Positions 47,328 through 55,590 of a stretch of 64,000 nt of DNA are shown here, piece after piece (position 1 is the first letter of the stretch; each line of letters opens with the position of its first letter). This DNA comes from Planctomycetota bacterium (GTDB lineage: Bacteria; Planctomycetota; UBA1135; GCA-002686595): NCBI GenBank assembly GCA_020638835.1, contig JACKHV010000001.1:1202740-1266739 (forward strand), read 5' to 3'. The position numbers were made by a program, and so were the translations under genes. The notes below the pieces were generated by a model. The model was given only the letters and a program-made list of their open reading frames with translations, did no database searches and was not told the DNA's origin.

Positions 47328-48734
47328 ATGATCCTCGAACAGCACTACCTCGGCTGCCTCGCGCAGGCCTCCTACTTCCTCTGCGACCCGGCGAGCGGCA
47401 AGGCCGTGGTCGTCGACCCGCGGCGCGACGTCGACCTCTATCTGGAACGCGCGGCCCACCACCGCGTCGAGATCGCGCTCGTGGTCCTGACGCACTTCCA
47501 CGCCGACTTCGTCGCGGGTCACATCGAGCTGCGCGAGCGCACCGGCGCGCGCATCGCGCTCGGACCGGGCGCGCAGGCGGACTTCGACTTCGACGAGCTG
47601 CGGGACGGCCAGCGGCTCGACTTCGGCGCGCTGCGTCTCGAAGTGCGCTCGACGCCGGGGCACACGCCGGAAAGCGTCTGCCTCGTCGTCTACGACCTCG
47701 ACGAGTCGGCGGAGGAGCCGCAAGGCGTGCTGACGGGCGACACGCTGTTCATCGGCGACGTCGGCCGCCCCGACCTGATGTCGTCGGTCGGCTACACGCG
47801 CGAAGCGCTCGCGGAGATGCTCTACGACTCGCTGCAGCGCTCGATCCTCACGCTGCCCGACGCGACGAAGGTCTATCCCGGTCACGGCGCGGGCTCGGCG
47901 TGCGGCAAGGCGCTCTCGAACGAGACCGTCTCGACGATCGGCGAGCAGCGCGCGCTCAACTACGCGCTGCAGCCGATGAGCAAGGCGGACTTCGTGCGCG
48001 AGGTGACGACGGGGCTGCGCGACGCGCCGGCCTACTTCGCGCACGACGCGCAGCGCAACCGCGAAGAGCGTCCGACCCTCGACGCGATGCTCGCGCGCAG
48101 CTTGCGGCCGCTGAGCCTCGAACAGGCGCTCGAGCTCGCGCGCGAGCAGGGCGCGCAGATGCTCGACACGCGCGACCTCGAGGAGTACGCCTCCGCGCAC
48201 CTCGCCGGCGCGATCTACGTCGGCCTGTGCGGCAAGTACGCGAGCTGGGCGGGCACGCTGCTCGACCCCGAGCGCCCGATCGTGATCCTCGCCGGTCCCG
48301 GACGCGAACACGAGAGCGCGATGCGCCTCGGCCGCATCGGCTTCGACGAGGTCGCGGGCTACGTCGAGGACTACGCCGACGCGCTGGCGTCGCACCCGGA
48401 CCTCGCGCGCCGCACGACGCGCGTCGACAGCGAAGAACTGCTCGCGCGCCAGCGCGTGGGCGAGACGCTGCCGATCGTCGACGTGCGCGCCTGCGGCGAG
48501 TGGGACGCGGGTCACCTGCCCGGCGCGATGCACATCGCGCTCGACGAGCTGCCGAAGCGCCTCGCCGAGCTCCCTGCGGGTCCCTACGTGCTGCAGTGCG
48601 CGGGCGGCTACCGCTCGCTGATCGCCGCCAGCCTGATCGAGGCCGCGGGCGCGGAGCAACTCGTCGACCTGCGCGGCGGCATCGAAGCGTGGCGCAAGAG
48701 CGGCGGGCCGATCGAGCGACCGGTCAACGCCTGA
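47328..48734 (+). CDS. Persulfide dioxygenase-rhodanese fusion (MBL fold, CstB/PRF-like)
   Basis: 468 residues. N-terminal metallo-beta-lactamase domain (1-235) with THFHADFVAGH, STPGHTPES, GDTLFIGDVGRPDL and YPGHGAG, the ETHE1-like persulfide dioxygenase pattern with one iron site. Two rhodanese domains follow: the first (about 270-345) has no cysteine at its active loop (ILAGPGREHES), the second (about 370-460) has LQCAGGYRS with the catalytic Cys. This is the layout of CstB, which oxidises persulfides to thiosulfate or sulfite. Probable sulfide detoxification. Divergent from the ECF sigma gene. Confidence 0.88.
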   Translation: MILEQHYLGCLAQASYFLCDPASGKAVVVDPRRDVDLYLERAAHHRVEIALVVLTHFHADFVAGHIELRERTGARIALGPGAQADFDFDELRDGQRLDFGALRLEVRSTPGHTPESVCLVVYDLDESAEEPQGVLTGDTLFIGDVGRPDLMSSVGYTREALAEMLYDSLQRSILTLPDATKVYPGHGAGSACGKALSNETVSTIGEQRALNYALQPMSKADFVREVTTGLRDAPAYFAHDAQRNREERPTLDAMLARSLRPLSLEQALELAREQGAQMLDTRDLEEYASAHLAGAIYVGLCGKYASWAGTLLDPERPIVILAGPGREHESAMRLGRIGFDEVAGYVEDYADALASHPDLARRTTRVDSEELLARQRVGETLPIVDVRACGEWDAGHLPGAMHIALDELPKRLAELPAGPYVLQCAGGYRSLIAASLIEAAGAEQLVDLRGGIEAWRKSGGPIERPVNA

Positions 48735-48740
48735 GCGCGC

Positions 48741-49322
48741 TCACGCTTCCTCGAGCTCGATCCACTTCTGCACGACGACCGGCCGGTAGGCTTCGAAGGC
48801 GGCCAGCAGGCGCGCCGGGTCTTCCTCGCGCAGCAGCATCGCCGCGTTCTGCGCGTGGAAGAAGCCTTCCGCGACGCTGTGCTCGATGAAGTGCACGAGG
48901 CCCGCGTAGTAGCCCTCGACGTCGAGCAGTCCGATCGGCTTCGCGTGGATGCCGAGCACGGACCAGGTCAGGATCTCGAAGGTCTCCTCGAAGGTGCCGA
49001 CGCCGCCGGGCAGCGCGATGAAGGCGTCGGAGAGCTCGGCCATCAGCGCCTTGCGCTCGTGCATCGACGCGACGACGTGCAGCTCGTCGAGCCCCTCGTG
49101 CGCGACCTCCTTCGCCTTGAGGCCCTCGGGGATCACGCCGATCGCCTTGCCGCCGGCGGCCATCGTCGCGTCGGCGACGGCGCCCATCAGGCCGATGCGC
49201 GCGCCGCCGTAGACCAGCTCGATCCCGCGCGCGGCGAGCAGTTCCCCGAGCGCGACCGCGGCGGCGCGGTAGGCGGGACGGACGCCGGGGTTCGACCCGG
49301 TGAAGACGCAGATCCTTCGCAT
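48741..49322 (-). CDS. LOG family nucleoside 5'-monophosphate phosphoribohydrolase
   Basis: 193 residues, family length. ICVFTGSNPG near the N-terminus and PGGVGTFEETFE are the defining TIGR00730/LOG motifs, with Arg/Lys in MHERKALMAELS. These enzymes cleave cytokinin-type or other nucleotide monophosphates to base and ribose phosphate; bacterial substrate here is unknown. ATG 49322; a TACACT ten bases upstream may be its -10. Convergent with the persulfide dioxygenase gene. Confidence 0.9.
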   Translation of the reverse strand: MRRICVFTGSNPGVRPAYRAAAVALGELLAARGIELVYGGARIGLMGAVADATMAAGGKAIGVIPEGLKAKEVAHEGLDELHVVASMHERKALMAELSDAFIALPGGVGTFEETFEILTWSVLGIHAKPIGLLDVEGYYAGLVHFIEHSVAEGFFHAQNAAMLLREEDPARLLAAFEAYRPVVVQKWIELEEA

Positions 49323-49368
49323 GAGGCGGAGGAGTGTAGCGCCGACGCGCTTCCCGCGCGCAGATGCC

Positions 49369-49386
49369 TTGACGACTCGTTGACAG
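49369..49386 (+). promoter_or_regulatory. Direct-repeat operator upstream of the histidine kinase gene
   Basis: TTGACGACTCGTTGACAG: two TTGAC half-sites 11 bases apart, the spacing used by OmpR-family regulators. The second half-site reads TTGACA and could also serve as a -35 (TAGGCT -10 at 49405). The same repeat with two substitutions is at 52103. Confidence 0.6.
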
Positions 49387-49404
49387 TCGCCCGTGCCGTG
49401 CGCG

Positions 49405-49410
49405 TAGGCT
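49405..49410 (+). promoter_or_regulatory. TANNNT -10 element for the kinase-regulator operon
   Basis: TAGGCT, 7-base spacer, ATG 49418; no ribosome site between. Spacer to TTGACA at 49380-49385 is 19 bases. Confidence 0.5.
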
Positions 49411-49417
49411 GGGACCG

Positions 49418-51390
49418 ATGGAGAGCCGATCCGGGTCGCGGGGGGAGGGCGGTGCCGCGCGGCGCGAGCTCTTCGTCGGCGGGCTCGGCGTCGCGCTCGC
49501 TCTCCTGCTCGGCGCCTTCGCCTTCGGACCCTGGGGCGACGCGGGGCGGCGCGCGCCGAAGCGCAGCGGGCCTTCGACCGCGTGGCGAAGAGTCGCGTGA
49601 GCGCGGCTTGGACCGAGCTGCTCGAGGAGGGCGAGCTGATCGCGCCGGTCGGCGACCGCTACGCGTGGAACTCGGACGAGGCCGCGCGGCCGACGCGCCG
49701 CGCCGCGGTCTCCGTCGAAGCCGCAGCCGCCGGAGGTTCGCGACGCTTCGCCACGCGGCTCGCGGCCGCGGAAGTGCTCGAGATCTACGACACGGACACC
49801 GGCGCGGCGCTCGAACAGCTGCTGAGCGCGCTGCAGGACGCGGAACTCTCCGCCGGCCAACGCGCCATCGCGCGGCTGCGCGCGATCCAGCTCGCCGGCA
49901 AGGACGGACGCACGGACGTCGTGCGCGAGCAGTGGTCGCTCGCGTCCGCGGAGTTGAGCGGCGCCGAGACGGAGAGCGGACTGCCCGTGCTGCTCGCGTG
50001 CGGACTCGCCGCGGGGCGCGCGTTGCCGCAGGAAGACCGCTGCGCGATCGCGACGCGCCTCTCCGCGGCGTGGGGCGCGGGAGAGCTGGCGCTCGAGGGC
50101 GAGGAACCGCTCGTCGCCGTGCTCGGCGGAACGGCGCCGCCGGTCGTCTCGGAGAACGCGCGGCTCGGAGCGCTCGCGCGGCGCGTCGAGGAACTCGGTG
50201 CAGAGGCGAACTGCGTCGACGAGTCGTTCGCGCGCCGGCGCTCCGCGTGGATCGCCGCGGGCCTGCGCGAAGTCGTCGGTCCGCTGCCCGAACCGCTCGC
50301 CGTCGGACGCTGGGAGATCCACGCGACGCCCGCCGGTCCCTTCGCGGTGCGCGGTGCCGCGGACGGAGCGCGCACCGGCAGCTTCGTCGATCCCGCGGGC
50401 CTCGGCAACGCGCTCGCCGAGCGCTTGCGGCGCGACGCTCCCGAGTCGGCGCACGGCGAGTGGGTCGTCGAAGTCGCGCCCGGCAGCCTGGCGCTCGCCG
50501 ACTCCTTCCTCGGCGGCTGGTTGCGCGTGCGGCTCGACCTCTCGAACGGCGCGCTGCCGCCGGAAGTGCGCGCGGCCGGTCGCTTCGCGTCGATCCTGCG
50601 CTGGAGCATGCTCGCCGCCGCTGCCAGCATCCTGCTCGCGAGCTTCGCGATCGTGCGCGCGCTCGCGCGGGAACGCCGCCTCGCCGAGCTGAAGTCGACC
50701 TTCATCGCGAACGTCAGCCACGAGCTGCGCACGCCGCTCGCGTCGATCCTGCTGATGGCGGAGAACCTCGAGGAAGGGCGCGTCAGCGATCCGGCGTCGC
50801 AAGGGCGCTACCACGCGAACATCCGACGCGAGGCGCAGCGCTTGCGGCGGCTCGTCAGCGACGTGCTCGACTTCTCGCGGCTCGAGCGCGGCGCCGGTCC
50901 GCGGCTCGAGCGCGAGGAACTCGACCTGGGTGCGTGGGGGACGAGCGTCGCGGACGAAGCGCTCGACCGCGGCGCGCGCGACGGCGTCGCGCTCGGCGTC
51001 GACGTCGCGGCGCTCCACGGCGAGCACGGCCGGATCGACGGCGACGCGCTGCGCCGCGTGGTGATCAACCTCGTCGACAACGCGCTGAAGTACGGCGGCG
51101 GCGAGGTGCGCTTCGCGGCGCGCGTCGCGGACGGCGAGCTCGAGCTGGTCGTCGAGGACCGCGGCCCCGGCATCCCGCCGGCGGAGCGCGAAGCGGTCTT
51201 CGATCCCTTCCGCCGCCTCGACGACGGAGAGGGACCGGCGGGAACGGGGCTCGGACTCGCGATCGTGCGCGCGCTCGTGGAGGCGCACGGCGGGCGAGTT
51301 TCGATCGGAAGCGGGGAAGACGGACGCGGTGCGCGCTTCGAAGCGCGCGTGCCGCTCGAAGCCGAACAAGTGGAGGAAGGAACGGCATGA
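49418..51390 (+). CDS. Membrane sensor histidine kinase, frameshifted in this sequence
   Basis: N-terminal membrane helix (LFVGGLGVALALLLGAFAF) lies in one frame; from about 49552 the protein continues in the next (EAQRAFDRVAKSRVSAAW). One base appears missing in the CGCGCG stretch near 49545-49552; restored, it is 657 residues. Then an extracytoplasmic region of about 340 residues, a second helix (SMLAAAASILLASFAIV, about 50605-50655), the H-box FIANVSHELRTPLASIL, N-box VVINLVDNALKYGGG, and G boxes EDRGPGIPP and GTGLGLAIVRALVEAHGG. Classical HisKA/HATPase kinase. The regulator gene overlaps its stop (ATGA). Confidence 0.85.
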
Positions 51391-52106
51391 GCGCCGGACG
51401 CATCCTGGTCGTCGAGGACGAAGAACCGCTGCGCATGGCGCTCTGCGACGCGCTGCGCGCCGAGGGTTTCGACGTGCTCGAAGCCGCCGACGGCGTCGCC
51501 GGGCGCGACGCGGCGCTGCGCGAGGATCCGGACCTCGTGCTGCTGGACCTGATGCTGCCGAAGCTGGACGGCTTCGGCGTGCTCAGCGCGCTGCGCGCCG
51601 ATCGCCTCTCCGCGCCGGTCGTGATCCTCTCCGCGCGCGGCGAGGAGTGGGACCGCATCCAGGGCTTCGAGGTCGGCGCGGACGACTACGTCGTGAAGCC
51701 CTTCTCGATGCGCGAGCTGTTGCTGCGCGTGCGCGCCCTGCTCGCGCGCGAGTCGGGCGGCGCGCCGGGCATCGCGGGCGAACGGCGCTCGGCGCGCTTC
51801 GGCGAGGTCGTCGTCGACTTCGCGGGCTACTCGCTGACCTTCCGCGGTGAGCGCCGCGGCCTCTCGCGCAAGGAACTCGACCTCCTGCGCTTCTTCCTCG
51901 AGCACGAGGGCGAAGTGCTCGAGCGCGACCGCATCCTCGACGGCGTCTGGGGCCGCGACGAGTTCCCCTCGACGCGCACCGTGGACATGCACGTGCTCAA
52001 GCTGCGGCGCAAGCTGGAGGCCGATCCCGAGCGCCCCGCGCACCTCCAGACGGTCCACGGCGTCGGCTACAAGTTCCTGCAGAAACCCGACTTGGGCGCG
52101 CGTTGA
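51387..52106 (+). CDS. OmpR/PhoB-family response regulator
   Basis: 239 residues. Receiver (1-120) with acidic pocket VVEDEE, phosphoacceptor in LVLLDLMLPKLDG, and the Lys of DDYVVKPFS; C-terminal winged helix (about 135-230) with LSRKELDLLRFFLEHEGEVL and RTVDMHVLKLRRKLE. Translationally coupled to the kinase. Its stop codon lies inside the first TTGAC of the operator at 52103, so it ends exactly at the next promoter region. Confidence 0.95.
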   Translation: MSAGRILVVEDEEPLRMALCDALRAEGFDVLEAADGVAGRDAALREDPDLVLLDLMLPKLDGFGVLSALRADRLSAPVVILSARGEEWDRIQGFEVGADDYVVKPFSMRELLLRVRALLARESGGAPGIAGERRSARFGEVVVDFAGYSLTFRGERRGLSRKELDLLRFFLEHEGEVLERDRILDGVWGRDEFPSTRTVDMHVLKLRRKLEADPERPAHLQTVHGVGYKFLQKPDLGAR

Positions 52107-52120
52107 CGACCCGTTGACGG
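52103..52120 (+). promoter_or_regulatory. Second copy of the OmpR-type direct repeat, before the HEAT protein gene
   Basis: TTGACGACCCGTTGACGG, 16 of 18 bases equal to the site at 49369. About 20 bases after it CAAGCT (52140-52145) stands where TAGGCT stands at the kinase promoter. Suggests that the regulator controls both its own operon and this gene. Confidence 0.6.
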
Positions 52121-52222
52121 ACGCGCGACGAGCGCGCGACAAGCTGACCGTCGGTTCGTCGTCCACTGGCCTCGGACGAACGAAACGGGAGCGAGCGCTC
52201 CCAGGACCCGAGGGGGAAGCAG

Positions 52223-55200
52223 ATGGGAAATCCGATGTTCAGGAACTGGCTGTGGATCGCGCTCTTGCTGGCGATCTTGTTCGGGGGGCGCGCGGAGGCG
52301 TGGCAGGGCGGCGAGGAGCGGGTGGTCGAGGAGGCTGCCGAGCAGACGACTCCCTGCGTCTACGTCGGTCCGCGTCCTGCGCTGGACAGCAAGGCACCCG
52401 GCGAGGTCTATCGCGTGCAACTCGCCGAGCTCGACCTGCTCGTCACGGTCGACCGCGACTTCGCCGAGGCCGAGCGACGCTTGAGCGTGCTGCGGCTGCG
52501 CGCGATGGGGCCGCCGGCCTTCGAGGGGCAGCGCGAGGTCGTCGTGCTCGCGACGGAGCGCCTGGCCGAGGTGCAGCTCGCGCAGCGCGCGCCTGACCGC
52601 GCGCTCGCGACGGCCGGGGGACTGTTGACGCCGCGCTCGACCTCCTCGCTCGAAGCGGACGAGTGGTACGCGCCGGCGAAGAAGGAGTGGATCGAGCTGG
52701 AGCGCGAGTGGCTCGCCGATGCGCGCCTCGTCAGCATGCGCAAACTCGCGCAGGCGGAGCTGGACCGACGCAAGCGCGCGCCCGAGCTCGCGGCGACGAG
52801 CGTGCCCTCGGACGTGACCGAGGAGATCTGGCGCGACATCCAAGAGGGCGACGGCGGGCTCGTGCGCGCGATGGGGACGGCCGCGGTGCCGGCGCTCGAG
52901 CAGCTGGTTCTGCAGTCGGTCGACGGCGTGCAAGCGAGCGCGGTCGCCGATCCGCAGCGCGATCCGCTGACCTGGTTGATGGAGGTCGCGCCGAAGCGCG
53001 CGCTCGCGCTGATGGCGGGGCAGGTCGACGTGCCGTCCGTCGTCTGGCGCAAGCGGGTGTTGCGGGCCATGAACCAAGAGGCGGCGAGCTGGAGCGAGAA
53101 CAAGCAGTACGACGCCCGCAAGCAAGCGGCGCTGCCGTACCTGCAGAACGCGGACTGGCAGTCGATCCTCGACGCTTACGTCTCCGACGTGACGCTCTGG
53201 GAGGACACGCGCGACTTGCTGGGTTGGAACGCCGAGTTCGTCGCCTGGACGCCGGCGCAGGAGCGCGTCGTGCGCGGGCTCTTGCTCGACGGGCGCGACG
53301 AGCACTTCGCGCTGATCACGCCGGCCGAGGACGGGCCCTTCCGTTGGTTCCGCTCCGACGGAGAGCGCCAGCTGATCCGGGAGGCGCTCGTGGACCCGCG
53401 TGCCGAAGTGCGCGCCTTCGCCGCGACGAACGCGCGGATGGCGGTGGACTTCGTCGGAGCCGTGGATCAAGAGGACGCGCTGGTCCGCCGGTACTTCGCG
53501 GCGCGCAGCGAGGAGCTGCATCGGCGGCATGAGTTGCAGGACCTCGCTCCCGAGGAACGCACCGCGTGGATCGCCGTGATGGTCAAGGTGATGTCGGATC
53601 CCGACGTCGAAGTCCGGCGCCAGCTCGCCAAGGTCCTCTGCAGTCCGCAGCTGCGCGAATTCGTCTCGCCCGCGCAGCTGAGCGTGGTCGTCGGCGACGA
53701 GGACGAAGTCGTCCGCAAGACGCTCTTCGATCGCTTCGACATCGGCAACCAGGATCGCCGTCCACTGGACGAGGGGGAGTACGCGCTGCTGCGCGCGCTG
53801 CTCGACGATCCGGTGGCGGACGTGCGCTTCGAGGCCGTGCGCATGGAGTCCGCGAGCGGGAAGCCGACGCGGCTCACTGCGGAGGAACTCGCCGCGCTGG
53901 CGCGGGACTCTTCACCAAAGGTGCGCGGCGCCCTCGCGTGGCTCGAGGTGGCGGACGATGCCGCGCGCGTCTCGCTCTACGCGACGCTCGCCGCCGATGC
54001 GGACAAGGAGGTCGTGCAGGCGGTGGACTCGAAGGTCCAGTTCCTCTTGCGCGAGGACAAGAGCCGGCTGCTCGCGCTGCTGCCGTACTTCGAGGCACGC
54101 GTGGGCAACCAGCAGCAGCCGGCGTTCACCGGGTCACCCGTGCCGAACGGGCCGATGTTCGAGTTCATGCAGACGGTGCCCGGTCTCGCGATCGCCGCGC
54201 GATACGCGACGGCGCAACATGACGTGCGGGCCGTGAGTTCGATCGCTTGGTCGATCGCCAACCGGTTGCGCTTGTCGGACGACCCCGCGGAGCTGGTGTG
54301 GCCCGCGGACGAACTCGCGTACGTCCTGAAGACGAGCGCGGCGATCCCCGGCCAGCCCGACGCGACCGGTGCCGCGTCGGTCGAGAACTTCCAGCTCGGC
54401 CCGCTGATGATGAAGTTCGTGGAGTGTGACGAACCCGCGCTGGAGGCGGCGATGCTCTCGCTCTCGCGGGATCGAGGCGCTCATCGCGTCGTCCGGACCT
54501 ACGCCTTCGCCTGGCGCATGCAACACCGGGCCGAGTCGGCGTCGGACGAGTTGATCGCGTTCCTGAGCGAACCGATCTGGGACGACGTGACCTTGAAGGA
54601 GCACGGATTGCGCGACGCGCTCCGACGGCTCTCCTACGGGATCGACCGCGAACACCGCAACGCCGTGGACTTGCGCATCGTGCAGACGCCGGAGATCCCG
54701 CGCTTGATCGCGTCTGAAGTCGCCGACGAGTACCTCCCCGACGAACCGGGCGGCGTCGACGTCTCCCGCGCGATGATCGCGAACTGGTTGACGCTGGACG
54801 CCTCGTACTCGCCCGCCGGCAACGCCCTGCGCCACATCGGACCGATCCCCGGCGAAGTCGAGCCGGCGCTGCTGCGGCACGCGCTGAAGGAGACGAACCT
54901 GCGCGACGTGGCGCTCGGCGTGCTCGCGAAGCTCAAGGACCCGCAGTACCTGCCCGACCTGCGCGACTGCTTGAATCCGACCTGGATCGGCTACAAGGAG
55001 ACGCGCCAGGCCTTCGCGAAGGACGCCGCCTTCACGATCAGCCAGTACATGACCGACGAAGGCGGCCGAGGTGCTGCTCGAGGGCGTGGGCATCGCGGAG
55101 AACGAGGACGTGCGCCAAGCGTGCTTCGACGCGCTCGAGCGCATCCGCCTCTACCAGGAAGCGCGCGAGCGGCTCGGACGCCACAGCTCGGGCGCGGAGA

Positions 55201-55436
55201 AGCGCGAGCAAGCCGTGCAGGACCTCGTCGCGATGCTCGGCGACGAGGACGTGACGACCGTCGTCGCTTCGATCCGCGGCCTCGCCGCGCTCGGCGCGGT
55301 GGACGAGATCCCGACGCTGATCCGCTTGATGAAGCACGCGAACCAAGAGGTGCGGGCCGCCGCGCGGGAAGCGGTCGACCGACTCACCGAACCGATCCCC
55401 GAAGAGCCGGGCAGCGGGCCGAAAGACGACCGCTGA
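52223..55436 (+). CDS. Large exported HEAT-repeat-like protein, frameshifted near its 3' end
   Basis: Starts ATG 52223 with GAGGGGGAAGCAG upstream and a signal peptide (WLWIALLLAILFGGRAEAW). The long middle is helical with HEAT-like units (PDVEVRRQLAKVLCSPQLRE, DPVADVRFEAVRMESASGKP, VALGVLAKLKDPQYLPDLRD style). Near 55061 an extra G in GAAGGCGGCC changes frame; without it TISQYMTDEAAEVLLEGVG continues smoothly through ENEDVRQACFDALERI and MKHANQEVRAAAREAVDRL to TGA 55436, total 1070 residues. No enzyme domain recognised. Its promoter carries the regulator's direct repeat, so it is the likely main target of the two-component system. Confidence 0.75.
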
Positions 55437-55468
55437 CCGCACGCGGCGCGAAGCCGCGGACTCCTGAA

Positions 55469-55497
55469 GGCCGGCTCCTCGAGGGGGGGAGCCGGCC
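55469..55497 (+). terminator. Terminator after the HEAT protein gene
   Basis: Perfect 10-bp arms GGCCGGCTCC (55469-55478) and GGAGCCGGCC (55488-55497), followed by GCTTCGTGTGTGG. Confidence 0.75.
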
Positions 55498-55590
55498 GCT
55501 TCGTGTGTGGGTTTCGCTGCGGAACTCGCTCGAGGCTAGCCTGTTGGTGCGGCTCTCGGCGTTCGTCCTCCACCGACTCGGCGCAGCTCC

